Source of the DNA: a virus
DNA length: 39,877 nucleotides
Direction: 5' to 3' (one strand)
IMG/VR virus record: IMGVR_UViG_3300020456_000192
Span: 1-39,877 of that record
In this document: positions 22,845-30,494 of the stretch, piece after piece
How positions within the stretch are numbered: position 1 is the stretch's first letter
Layout of the letters: each line of letters begins with the position of its first letter
Translations under genes and position numbers: made by a program
Notes under the pieces: generated by a model
The model's database searches: none
What the model saw: the letters and a program-made list of their open reading frames with translations, nothing else
Told to the model about the DNA's origin: nothing

Positions 22845-23072
22845 ATGGACTCTATTGAATCTCATATTCAAAAAGACAAAGAAATCCTTCAGGATCCAAC
22901 AACCAATCCACAAATGCGTCGTCATGTAGAAGAAGAACTGCATGAACTAGAAGTTTACGCTAAAAACCACAAAAAAGAAATTGAAAGTGGTGATCATCAC
23001 GACCCAACCGCATTGGAATTGTATTGTGAAATGGAACCAGAAGCTGATGAATGTAGAATTTACGAAGACTGA
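22845..23072 (+). CDS. cp12: CP12-like Calvin cycle regulator (75 aa)
   Basis: CP12 binds phosphoribulokinase and GAPDH and shuts down the Calvin cycle. The C-terminus LYCEMEPEADECRIYED has the CP12 signature: two Cys eight residues apart around a Pro, then ECRxY and an acidic end. A helical core (RRHVEEELHELEVYAKNH) precedes it. The N-terminal Cys pair found in plants is absent, as in many marine forms. AAGGAG precedes the ATG. It sits between two virion genes, so it is probably made with them. Phage CP12 is known to redirect reducing power to nucleotide synthesis. Confidence 0.88.
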   Translation: MDSIESHIQKDKEILQDPTTNPQMRRHVEEELHELEVYAKNHKKEIESGDHHDPTALELYCEMEPEADECRIYED

Positions 23073-23077
23073 TTAAT

Positions 23078-25927
23078 ATGGATCTGAACGGGTTATATCC
23101 AGTAAATCAGATTGGAGGAGATGGATTCCAGTGGTGGATTGGTCAAATTGAATCTGATAAGAAAGGTGATTTCAAACAATCTGGACGTTATAAAGTCCGA
23201 ATTGTAGGACATCACCCTTCGTCATGTGATGCAGTATCATCTGATGACTTGGCATGGGCAATTACAATGATGCCTGTGACATCCCCACATACGCCAGGTG
23301 GAGCTACATCAGTATCTGATCAACTAGGACCTGGTATATGGGTAATAGGATTCTTCCTAGATCCTGAAAAACAACAACCTGTAATTATGGGTTCTGTTGG
23401 TAGAGTTGCTAATTCTACTAATGAGGAACCTGCTCAAGATCCTACGCCAGGTGAAACTGGTTGCAAGGAATTTATTACTTATATTGCTGATGATAATAAG
23501 ATTCCATTTGATCAAGATGATGACTCTACAGCAAAACCAACTCCTCAAGAAGCTGGTCATTCTATTACAGGTACTCAAGTTAAAGATGGAGAAACAAATA
23601 CAGTAATTTCTTCAGGTGTTAATAACTTTATAAAAGCAAAATATGCTCCAAACACTGAGAGTAATCCTGGTGGAATTGACTGGTGTCTGGAAGTTGCTGA
23701 TACCTGTGGTAAAGAGACTGATTTAAAAAATACCTTTACTAGATTATTTTCTGAGATGCTTTATGAAACTCAGAGAAATGATGGTAAATTGGGTACTTAC
23801 TTAGTAGGTGAGTTATCTGGAGAATTATTTGATGCTGTTGGCATTGGTAGAAAGTATGTCAATAAATCAATTAGAATTATTAGAACTTTTACTGCTTCAG
23901 TCAAAGGATTTATTTTAGAAAAACTAAAAGCAGGAATCAAAGATCTAATCAATATTCTTCTGCGTCCATCTGAAGATGGTAATTCCCTATCTGGTATTAC
24001 ATTATTCTTTAATAATATCCTAAACTCTGTTGGTTGTCAGATGGCAGACTTAGGAGATAGACTTGCTAAATTTCTTGAGGATCTTATTTTTGGATATCTG
24101 TTTAACATCTACAAGGCAGCAGCATGCCAAGTAGATCAATTTGTAGAGGGTATTCTTAATAAGATTCAATCATTAATGAATGACTTATTGGAAACAGTTC
24201 TTGGACCATTACAAGATATCCTTGGATTAGCTGCTTCTGCTATCAATATTATTGGCGATGCGATTAATTATGTTCTAGATCTACTTGGAATTCAATGTAA
24301 TGGTCCTGGTAAATCATGCTCTAAAACTACAAAAGTTTGTACTAATTGTGGTACAGATGATCGTGGTGATTTCTTAGATGACTTACTAAAAAATATTACT
24401 GATGATTTATTCCCTGTAACTGGTGAAGACTGGGCGAGATATACCTGTGAAGATGCATACACAGGAACTACATTAAGACCTACACAAGTTGTATTTGTTG
24501 GTGGAATTCAAAATCCCCCTGAATCTTCTAAAGCTATTTCTTATTCTTGGAGTGATATAGAAGTACTTGAGGGAGATGTTGCAGAGTTCCAGATTAATAG
24601 ATCTGGTAATATTAATATTTCATCTAGTGTTGGTTACTATACCAGAAACGGTACTGCTGAAGAGAATGTTGATTATCAAAAGACCGATGGTATTTTAGGA
24701 TTTGCTCCTGGCGAAACTTCAAAGACTATTAAAGTCAGAACTTTTGCAGATTCTGTTGAAGACGATGCTGAGAATTTTTATCTTAGAATTACAAGAGGTT
24801 CACCAGGTACTGTTCCTGTGTACGCTAAAAAATATGTTGCTAAATGCACTATAAAAGAGAACCCTATTAATACACCTAACAATCCAGTCCCACCAATTGG
24901 AGAAGTTCCAACATCACCTCCACCACCACCATCTACTCCACCTATTCCTGTATTACCAGAGTTAATTACTCCTGAACCAGAAGATACTACTGACCTAGAA
25001 GATACTGATCCAACAGCAACTCCAACTTATAAAGTTGTTGCTGATAGAAATTCAGTGAAGGAAGGAGAGTTTATTAGGTTTAATATTACTACCACTAATG
25101 TAAGTTCTGGTACTAGGTTATTCTATCGTATATTTGGAACAGGAATTACTCCTAGTGATATTGTTGAAAGAAAACTATCAGGAAATTTTGTAATACAAGA
25201 CAATGCTGCTCAAGTTGTTGTTGGTATTGCTGAAGATGCTGACATTGAAAACGAAGAGGTGTTGGTATTTGGTATTGCAGGTACAGGAGCACAGGATAGT
25301 GTTATAATTGTTTCAGATACTTCAGGATTTAGTCCAGAAGAAATGGAGGATATGGAGAACGAAGAAAGCACTAATGAGGAACCTACTAAGTTACCAGAGA
25401 CTCCTACTGCTGGGAATCCTATCACTACACCAGGTGGTGGTATTATTGATATTCCAATTGATAGACCTGGTGATCCTTATCAGGAAGCACCATCTGTTAT
25501 CATTCCTGGTGAAGGATCTAGAGCAACAGGTATTGCCCTATTAGATGACAGTGGTCGCGTTTCTGAGATTAGGATTACTGATCCTGGATTTGGATATAAA
25601 CTCAATACACCACAAACTGCAAATAAAGAATGTATCATTGATTCATTCACCATGCTAAGTCCTGGTAGAAAATATACATCTCAACCAGATGTATATGTAG
25701 ATGGTGACCCTACAGTTGCTGAAGCTGTAGTAGAGGATGGAAAAGTTGTTAGTGTACGAATAAAGAATAGATCAATCACGTTCAGTAAATACCCTAAGGT
25801 TATTATCTTAGGTGGTGGTGGATATGGTGCAAGGTTTATCCCATCATTCTCATGTCTTGATAGAGAGGCACGAGTTGAGGTTGGATCTGCCAAGATTGGC
25901 ACTGGTAAGTACGTTGATTGTCCATAG
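23078..25927 (+). CDS. gp5-like hub protein: OB fold plus Calx-beta domains, no lysozyme (949 aa)
   Basis: Residues 17-108 (FQWWIGQIESDKKGDFKQSGRYKVRIVGHHP..., ending PVIMGSVGR) closely follow the gp5 N-terminal OB fold. No lysozyme domain follows. Instead there is a helical region (about 200-400), a Cys-rich stretch (CNGPGKSC...CTNCG, about 408-428), a Calx-beta domain (about 488-566), a Pro-rich hinge (601-628), a second Calx-beta-like domain (650-745) and C-terminal beta repeats with GGGGYGA. Calx-beta domains usually bind Ca2+. It probably caps the gp27-like ring and links to the spike encoded next. Confidence 0.85.
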   Translation: MDLNGLYPVNQIGGDGFQWWIGQIESDKKGDFKQSGRYKVRIVGHHPSSCDAVSSDDLAWAITMMPVTSPHTPGGATSVSDQLGPGIWVIGFFLDPEKQQPVIMGSVGRVANSTNEEPAQDPTPGETGCKEFITYIADDNKIPFDQDDDSTAKPTPQEAGHSITGTQVKDGETNTVISSGVNNFIKAKYAPNTESNPGGIDWCLEVADTCGKETDLKNTFTRLFSEMLYETQRNDGKLGTYLVGELSGELFDAVGIGRKYVNKSIRIIRTFTASVKGFILEKLKAGIKDLINILLRPSEDGNSLSGITLFFNNILNSVGCQMADLGDRLAKFLEDLIFGYLFNIYKAAACQVDQFVEGILNKIQSLMNDLLETVLGPLQDILGLAASAINIIGDAINYVLDLLGIQCNGPGKSCSKTTKVCTNCGTDDRGDFLDDLLKNITDDLFPVTGEDWARYTCEDAYTGTTLRPTQVVFVGGIQNPPESSKAISYSWSDIEVLEGDVAEFQINRSGNINISSSVGYYTRNGTAEENVDYQKTDGILGFAPGETSKTIKVRTFADSVEDDAENFYLRITRGSPGTVPVYAKKYVAKCTIKENPINTPNNPVPPIGEVPTSPPPPPSTPPIPVLPELITPEPEDTTDLEDTDPTATPTYKVVADRNSVKEGEFIRFNITTTNVSSGTRLFYRIFGTGITPSDIVERKLSGNFVIQDNAAQVVVGIAEDADIENEEVLVFGIAGTGAQDSVIIVSDTSGFSPEEMEDMENEESTNEEPTKLPETPTAGNPITTPGGGIIDIPIDRPGDPYQEAPSVIIPGEGSRATGIALLDDSGRVSEIRITDPGFGYKLNTPQTANKECIIDSFTMLSPGRKYTSQPDVYVDGDPTVAEAVVEDGKVVSVRIKNRSITFSKYPKVIILGGGGYGARFIPSFSCLDREARVEVGSAKIGTGKYVDCP

Positions 25928-25936
25928 GAGTAAATT

Positions 25937-26962
25937 ATGAGCAGACAGCAAGAATTAGCATCTAGGGACAATTCTTCTCCTAGTACTGAAAATGAATCTC
26001 AAGATCTAGAAATTGATAGAGAGATTACGGTCCTTATTAATGGTAAGAGATACACTCTACTAGATGATGATGGTGATTTAGAGATTCGCAATAAACTTAA
26101 TGGCATGGGTATCTCCATTCAGCAAAATGGAGATATCATGATGCTGACAGGATCTGGTGGCAATGGTAAAGCATGTGGTGGTAGATTCTTAGTTAATGCC
26201 AAAGGCGGTGGTATGTTTAAGTATGATGGACCTAAAATTGAGGTTGCATCTGCTAAATCTGATTCACCTACTGAGGGTGAAGAATCAACAACCACTGAAG
26301 AATCTGGGAGAACTGGTCTTGCAGCTTCTACATTATTATATGGTGATGGTGTTACTGAATGCCATGGTCATGTGACAATCAAGGCAACTAATATAACCCT
26401 TGAAGCTGCTGATGTACTATCTTTGGTTGGTAAAGGATCGGTATTACTTCAAGCTGGTCCTAACGGTGGTGGTGATCTTCAACTTCATGCTGGTCAAATA
26501 ACTGAAGCAGTTGACACAAAGATTTCAGTAGTTGAGGGACAGGAAGCGAAAGTTGCTTCTGAAGAGGTAAGTTTACAGTATGATCCTCGTGCGTCAGTTA
26601 ACGTGGTATCACCAGGACATATGAATATTAAAGCAAAGGGTGATATTAGTCTGGGTGCTGGTGGTATCATTGAGCAAATAGCATTAGGTACTCCTCCTAC
26701 ACCACCTCTTATTAAAGATAGAACTAATGCATTCACAGTTAAAACTGTTGCTGGTAAAATTTCTATTGATTCCGCTAATCTTGTCACAATCAACGCTGCT
26801 GCTGCTCTTAATATTAATGCTGGAGCAGCACTAACAGCTACAGCAGGTGCAGCATTAGGATTAAAATCTGTGGGTCCATCAACTCTTGATTCTGATTCTA
26901 CTGTTGCAATTACTGGTAAAGGTAACGTTACCGTTACAGGAGCACTAATTTATCTTAATTAA
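25937..26962 (+). CDS. Beta-helical spike protein (gp5 C-terminal/VgrG-like, 341 aa)
   Basis: The protein lacks an OB fold or enzyme domain. Residues 30-90 have strand repeats (DREITVLINGKRYTLLDDDGDLEIRN...GISIQQNGDIMMLTG); from about 140 to the end, short repeats such as HVTIKATNITLEAADVLSLVG, HMNIKAKGDISLGAGG, KISIDSANLVTINAAAALNINAGA and NVTVTGALIYLN match the triple-stranded beta-helix of gp5/VgrG needles. It is probably the membrane-piercing tip. AGGAG precedes the ATG, ten bases after the gp5-like gene. Confidence 0.82.
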   Translation: MSRQQELASRDNSSPSTENESQDLEIDREITVLINGKRYTLLDDDGDLEIRNKLNGMGISIQQNGDIMMLTGSGGNGKACGGRFLVNAKGGGMFKYDGPKIEVASAKSDSPTEGEESTTTEESGRTGLAASTLLYGDGVTECHGHVTIKATNITLEAADVLSLVGKGSVLLQAGPNGGGDLQLHAGQITEAVDTKISVVEGQEAKVASEEVSLQYDPRASVNVVSPGHMNIKAKGDISLGAGGIIEQIALGTPPTPPLIKDRTNAFTVKTVAGKISIDSANLVTINAAAALNINAGAALTATAGAALGLKSVGPSTLDSDSTVAITGKGNVTVTGALIYLN

Positions 26963-26964
26963 CT

Positions 26965-27246
26965 ATGATTTTTTGGATTGGATTCTTCGTTATGTTCTTT
27001 AACGAAGGTTTTGTTATGATGAGACACGTATCACCGTGGTTCGCAAATCAAAGAAATAAATTTATTGAACGTTATGGTGCCAACACATGGTACAGATTTC
27101 ATGGCGCTTTAGATTATACATGGATAGGACTTGTGGTCATAGGTCTGATTGTTCATCCTAATAAATTATTCCATTTGGTAGTCTTAGTTACCTTTTGGTC
27201 ACTAGCTTTTCTAATATTTTACTTACCTAGATGGATTAAACGATAA
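26965..27246 (+). CDS. Integral membrane protein (93 aa)
   Basis: Three hydrophobic segments are visible (about residues 1-19, 50-65 and 68-87), with a basic loop FANQRNKFIERYG and a basic C-terminus (PRWIKR). The function is unknown. It begins two bases after the spike gene stop, so it is expressed late; a role in the host envelope is possible but there is no holin-specific mark. Its stop lies in a perfect 7-bp hairpin. Confidence 0.7.
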   Translation: MIFWIGFFVMFFNEGFVMMRHVSPWFANQRNKFIERYGANTWYRFHGALDYTWIGLVVIGLIVHPNKLFHLVVLVTFWSLAFLIFYLPRWIKR

Positions 27247-27258
27247 GTAAAACTTATC
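27242..27258 (+). other. 3' hairpin without T-run
   Basis: GATAAGT (27242-27248) pairs perfectly with ACTTATC (27252-27258), loop AAA. It overlaps the stop of the membrane protein gene. With no T-run it is more likely an RNA 3'-end stabiliser than a terminator. The following bases to 27369 hold only a weak TGCC/GGCA hairpin (27279-27292). Confidence 0.5.
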
Positions 27259-27369
27259 ATAATGGTAAAATATACTCATGCCAAAACTGGCACAAGGGGG
27301 GTTGTTTTTTGGACTTAACCCTGATAAATTATCCTTGTAGCAAATCAGGAAAGTACTCGTACTAACCGA

Positions 27370-27399
27370 TTGACGCGCAACCGCATCATGTGCTACAAT
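27370..27399 (+). promoter_or_regulatory. Host-type promoter for the second beta-barrel gene
   Basis: TTGACG (27370-27375), an 18-bp spacer and TACAAT (27394-27399). The leader of about 68 nt holds two stem-loops, AGTCGG/CCGACT and TGCGG/CCGCA, before an AAAGG site and the ATG at 27474. Confidence 0.7.
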
Positions 27400-27473
27400 A
27401 TTCAAGCAGTCGGGTCAACCGACTCTCCATCTGCGGGTAACCACTCCGCAAGTAAACTAACAAAGGTAAAAAA

Positions 27474-27845
27474 ATGATTAAATCCGCACTCGCAGCAACC
27501 GCTGCTCTCTCCATGTCCGCTGGCGCTGCATTTGCAGGACCCTACGTTAACGTAGAAGCAAACTCAGGTTGGACTGGCTCAAACTATGCAGGTACTGTTA
27601 CAGACGCTCACGTGGGCTACGAAGGTGTTATTGGTGAAAGCACTTCATGGTATGTTCAAGGTGGCGCTAGTCTCGTCTCTCCAGATGGCGGTGAAACTGA
27701 CACTGTTCCTTCGGGTAAAGCAGGTCTCGGCATTGGCGTGACTGACGCACTTAGTGCATATGGTGAGGTTTCTTTCCAAGGTTCAGGTGATTCTGATATT
27801 GACCGTGGTTACGGATCTAAATTGGGTCTGAAGTATACCTTCTGA
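27474..27845 (+). CDS. Exported small beta-barrel-like protein (123 aa), paralogue of the gene at 9710
   Basis: It has a signal peptide ending AFA before GPYVNV. The mature part shares GPYV, VGYE, SPDGG.xDT, VTDxxSAYG and the final KY(K/T)F with the 120-aa protein at 9710. Alternating strands and a terminal Phe point to a small outer-membrane barrel. Here the gene is alone, between its own promoter and a terminator, and not linked to pstS. The role is unknown; it is probably sent to the host outer membrane. Confidence 0.8.
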   Translation: MIKSALAATAALSMSAGAAFAGPYVNVEANSGWTGSNYAGTVTDAHVGYEGVIGESTSWYVQGGASLVSPDGGETDTVPSGKAGLGIGVTDALSAYGEVSFQGSGDSDIDRGYGSKLGLKYTF

Positions 27846-27860
27846 TTCTAACGAAAAGTT

Positions 27861-27898
27861 GAGGGGTGCTTGACACCCCTCTTTTTTTGTCCTATACT
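27861..27898 (+). promoter_or_regulatory. Composite terminator/promoter
   Basis: GAGGGGTG (27861-27868) pairs with CACCCCTC (27874-27881), then seven T: a strong terminator for the barrel gene. TTGACA (27870-27875) starts in its loop, and 17 bp later lies TATACT (27893-27898): a strong promoter for 27921 onward. The T-run forms part of the promoter spacer. Confidence 0.8.
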
Positions 27899-27920
27899 AT
27901 GAACGTATATCTGCTATATC

Positions 27921-28115
27921 ATGCATTACAAACCATATAGTCCAGAGTGGCACAGATACAGATATCTAAAAGAAGCACTGGACAACTATCTTGATGACGA
28001 GATAGATAATCAAACAATCCTTGAAGACATTCTAAATATTGTGTGTGTACGTCAGGAATCGGCACACCTAGAGTTTACTAAACTCTCAGATCTGGAATCT
28101 AAGTTAAGAGAATGA
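27921..28115 (+). CDS. Small hypothetical protein (64 aa)
   Basis: MHYKPYSPEWHRYRYLKEALDNYLDDEIDNQTILEDIL... is a helical protein with an aromatic, basic start and an acidic middle. No domain is recognised. It is the first gene after the composite promoter at 27870, with a leader of about 16-18 nt that lacks a clear Shine-Dalgarno. It stops one base before the next ATG. Confidence 0.72.
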   Translation: MHYKPYSPEWHRYRYLKEALDNYLDDEIDNQTILEDILNIVCVRQESAHLEFTKLSDLESKLRE

Positions 28116-28116
28116 C

Positions 28117-28431
28117 ATGCTATCTACTAAGTATCGCCTCAGATTGGAAGGTATTTGCAAAAAGATCGCGAACAAGGAAGCAGTAGATCTACCAGATATG
28201 ATTTGGGCAGAGAAACTTGCCAAACGTCATACAACTGCTAGAAACTGGTTACAGCAAGCACGTCGTCATGCTGCTCAAGACATTGAGGAGGGCACCATGG
28301 ATGATTTTATGAATAAGATGGGACTAGGAGACCCCGACCCATCTAATTACAAAACGGGGTTTGAAGGAGCAGATGAAATAGTTGACTGGTTTCAACGTGA
28401 CAAACCAGATGATTGGAGACAACGTGACTAA
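28117..28431 (+). CDS. Hypothetical protein (104 aa)
   Basis: The N-terminal 60 residues are basic and helical (YRLRLEGICKKIANKE, then WAEKLAKRHTTARNWLQQARRHAAQ); the C-terminal 40 are acidic (DDFMNKMGLGDPDPSNY, EIVDWFQRDKPDDW). It could be a nucleic-acid or protein adaptor, but no motif proves it. It overlaps the next gene (GTG 28424). Confidence 0.7.
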   Translation: MLSTKYRLRLEGICKKIANKEAVDLPDMIWAEKLAKRHTTARNWLQQARRHAAQDIEEGTMDDFMNKMGLGDPDPSNYKTGFEGADEIVDWFQRDKPDDWRQRD

Positions 28432-28657
28432 ACCTACTGAAAATTACGAACAATTAATTCACCGTTTTACTAAACGTACCATGCAATTGTCTTCTAGAAG
28501 ACAAGAATTGCAAGAAGCATACGACGAGTATGTTAGAATTGAGCGAGATCTTACTAGACTAGAAGGATCTATGCAAGCAATTCAATATTGTGCCTATGGC
28601 AAAATGCCTGGCGATGGAAACCACGATCAATTCAAAGATCATAAACCCCACCAATAA
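28424..28657 (+). CDS. Hypothetical coiled-coil protein (77 aa)
   Basis: I chose GTG 28424 because GGAGA lies just upstream and the frame further upstream is inside the previous gene. The product VTKPTENYEQLIHRFTKRTMQLSSRRQELQEAYDEYVRIERDL... is a long amphipathic helix likely to form a coiled coil, ending in a His/Asp-rich tail. The role is unknown. Its stop abuts the next ATG (TAAATG). Confidence 0.65.
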   Translation: MTKPTENYEQLIHRFTKRTMQLSSRRQELQEAYDEYVRIERDLTRLEGSMQAIQYCAYGKMPGDGNHDQFKDHKPHQ

Positions 28658-28900
28658 ATGACAACTGCAGTAATATACACTGACGGCAGTCAAGAGTGTG
28701 AGAGAATTGCCCAACTTCTTCGCGCTGTTCCTGAAGTCAGTGAATTTCTAGAATATAAATTAGACAAACATTTTACTAAAACCGAATTTGAAATGGAATT
28801 CGGTGGTGACGCAACCTATCCACAAGTGAGTATTGGTAAACAACATGTTGGTAACATGAAAGAAACCTTACAATATCTGAAAAGTAGAGGAATTTTTTAG
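28658..28900 (+). CDS. Glutaredoxin-like protein with an SxxC site (80 aa)
   Basis: The fold markers of glutaredoxin are present: first strand AVIYTDG, the active-site helix start SQEC (residues 11-14), cis-Pro loop TYPQVSIG (Pro55) and the final helix. The nucleophilic Cys of CxxC is Ser, leaving only the second Cys. Activity as a normal reductase is doubtful; it may act by another mechanism or as a binding protein. It precedes the first cpeT. Confidence 0.72.
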   Translation: MTTAVIYTDGSQECERIAQLLRAVPEVSEFLEYKLDKHFTKTEFEMEFGGDATYPQVSIGKQHVGNMKETLQYLKSRGIF

Positions 28901-28902
28901 CA

Positions 28903-29373
28903 ATGAATGTGGTTGATTTTTGTGATAAACTTGAAGGATTCTACGACAATTGGCACCAAGCAGCAGGTAACCCAGCGAAGTATGCACACTGCAAGCTTCG
29001 TTGGGAACGTATAGGACTGCATCAATTTAAATCTAAACAATGGTATCATTACCTAGGTGAAGAAAATCCTTACAGATATAAATGGCATAAAGTTTCTGAG
29101 CAACAGGGAGTTATCATTGTACAGAATTGGACACCTGATTGGGGTGATCATAATTATTGCTGTGATATGATGTTCTTTGATGCTGGTGACCACTATGACG
29201 GTAAAGTTAAGACTGACGCTTGCATTATCAACGGAGGTATGTTAAAATCTACAGTGAAGTTCAACGGAGATTACTACAAGAGCAGAGATCAGGGATGGAG
29301 AGACGGTAAAGTAGTATGGGGAAGTGATGTAATTTATGAATTTGAAAAATCGGATGGACCCATTTGTGTATGA
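28903..29373 (+). CDS. cpeT: CpeT/CpcT-family phycobiliprotein lyase-like protein
   Basis: CpeT/CpcT proteins attach bilin pigments to phycobiliproteins. The 156-aa protein starts DFCDKLEGFYDNWHQAAGNPAKYAHCKLRWERI, matching the family's LxGxFDNxxQA...P start, followed by QWYHYLGEENPYRYKWHKV, CDMMFF and a late KVVWGSDVIYEFEK that fit the lipocalin-like beta barrel. It is shorter than host versions (about 200 aa). It lies two tRNAs upstream of a bilin reductase gene, so pigment handling is the shared theme. Confidence 0.82.
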   Translation: MNVVDFCDKLEGFYDNWHQAAGNPAKYAHCKLRWERIGLHQFKSKQWYHYLGEENPYRYKWHKVSEQQGVIIVQNWTPDWGDHNYCCDMMFFDAGDHYDGKVKTDACIINGGMLKSTVKFNGDYYKSRDQGWRDGKVVWGSDVIYEFEKSDGPICV

Positions 29374-29375
29374 TC

Positions 29376-29448
29376 GCTCGCTTAGCAATCTGGTGAATGC
29401 AGCGAACTCATAATTCGCCTAAGGTCAGTTCAATCCTGACAGCGAGCA
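29376..29448 (+). tRNA. tRNA with CAT anticodon (Met elongator or Ile2)
   Basis: GCTCGCT (29376-29382) pairs with AGCGAGC (29441-29447); anticodon stem GCGAA/TTCGC with loop CTCATAA; T-loop TTCAATC. The G1-C72 pair rules out the initiator type. CAT could be read as Met or, if modified to lysidine, as Ile; I cannot decide. CCA is not encoded. Confidence 0.9.
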
Positions 29449-29451
29449 TGA

Positions 29452-29536
29452 GGGAGCGTGGTGGAATAGGTAGACACACCAGACTTAAAATCTGTTGACC
29501 ATTACGGTCGTGGGGGTTCAAGTCCCCCCGCTCCTA
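29452..29536 (+). tRNA. tRNA-Leu (TAA)
   Basis: GGGAGCG/CGCTCCT acceptor (with a terminal G-T), anticodon loop CTTAAAA with TAA, a long variable arm GACC/GGTC, and GGGGG/CCCCC T-stem around TTCAAGT. It lies three bases after the previous tRNA. Confidence 0.93.
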
Positions 29537-29546
29537 TATTAAAACT

Positions 29547-30176
29547 ATGTGGAAAGAATACCAAAATTTTATAGTAGAAACTTTAAGTTTAAATGCTATA
29601 GAAAAGAGTAATAATGGATCTAGGTTATCATCTATACTATATGATGGACCAAACATTTTAAAATCAAGAGAGACTATTATTACTGACGGTCCAACCAGTA
29701 TCTACAATAATATTGTTTATCCTAAAACTGGTGAAAATCTTCCATGCTTAGGCATGGATTTAATGTGTTTCAATGAGAAGAGAGTATTAGCAGTCTGGGA
29801 CTTTCAACACCCAGCATCAAATTATGATTTTGATCATCCTATTATTACTCATTTGATAGGTGATATGCTTGGAAACACAAAACGAGATATTAGATTTTTT
29901 GAATCTGGAAATCATTTCTCTAGGTACATCTATGTTAGAAAGTGTACATCAAATGAAATCCTAGATCATTTGAATAATTTTAAACGATATGTTAGTGCAT
30001 ATAAAGAACTTTTAGATTTTGCACAACCAAAAGGAATTGATACACAGGTGTATAAAAACTTTGATCAGTATATGCTAGACCTAGATCCTGTCATTGGATA
30101 TATGTCAAATAAGTTTGGAAAAGAATGGTCCGATGAGTATGTAAATAACTTTTTGTTCTCATATGCACATAAATAA
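29547..30176 (+). CDS. pebS: PebS-type ferredoxin-dependent bilin reductase
   Basis: These enzymes reduce biliverdin to phycobilins with electrons from ferredoxin. The 209-aa protein carries IVYPKTGENLPCLGMDLMCF with the Asp matching PebS Asp105, VLAVWDFQHP, RFFESGNHFSRYIYVR, and DQYMLDLDPVIGYMSNKFGKEW with the second catalytic-type Asp (Asp206 in PebS), ending VNNFLFSYAHK. This resembles the phage phycoerythrobilin synthase PebS (about 233 aa) with a shorter N-terminus. PcyX or PcyA are alternatives; product specificity cannot be read from sequence alone. Confidence 0.85.
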   Translation: MWKEYQNFIVETLSLNAIEKSNNGSRLSSILYDGPNILKSRETIITDGPTSIYNNIVYPKTGENLPCLGMDLMCFNEKRVLAVWDFQHPASNYDFDHPIITHLIGDMLGNTKRDIRFFESGNHFSRYIYVRKCTSNEILDHLNNFKRYVSAYKELLDFAQPKGIDTQVYKNFDQYMLDLDPVIGYMSNKFGKEWSDEYVNNFLFSYAHK

Positions 30177-30197
30177 TGCAGATTGTGACAATGTAAT

Positions 30198-30494
30198 ATG
30201 TCATTTCCAGGTTACAAGCTTTCCTCAAAATACGTTTTTTGCACCTTTTCAGATAACTATTCAACCATTGTGAAGATGTATTTTATTGAGGGAATGCCGT
30301 TCGCTTACGATACTATTGATAAGGAAGAACTAGAAGACCATTGGGTTAAGTCTGAAGCAGCAACAAATCCTGAATTTACTTGGGATCAAGTTGAAAGAGC
30401 ATCAGAATATTTAATTCAAGAAGAATTACACCCATGTCTATTTCCTGTAGAAATGATGAATCCAGAATTAATGCCTGATGACACTTTTTCATGA
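30198..30494 (+). CDS. Hypothetical acidic protein (98 aa)
   Basis: MSFPGYKLSSKYVFCTFSDNYSTIVKMYFIEGMPF... has a beta-rich start and an acidic helical second half (DKEELEDHWVKSEAATNPEFTWDQVERASEYLIQEEL). No motif is recognised. It lies between the bilin reductase and the second cpeT, overlapping the latter by 17 bases, so it may belong to the same pigment module; that is inference. Confidence 0.7.
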   Translation: MSFPGYKLSSKYVFCTFSDNYSTIVKMYFIEGMPFAYDTIDKEELEDHWVKSEAATNPEFTWDQVERASEYLIQEELHPCLFPVEMMNPELMPDDTFS

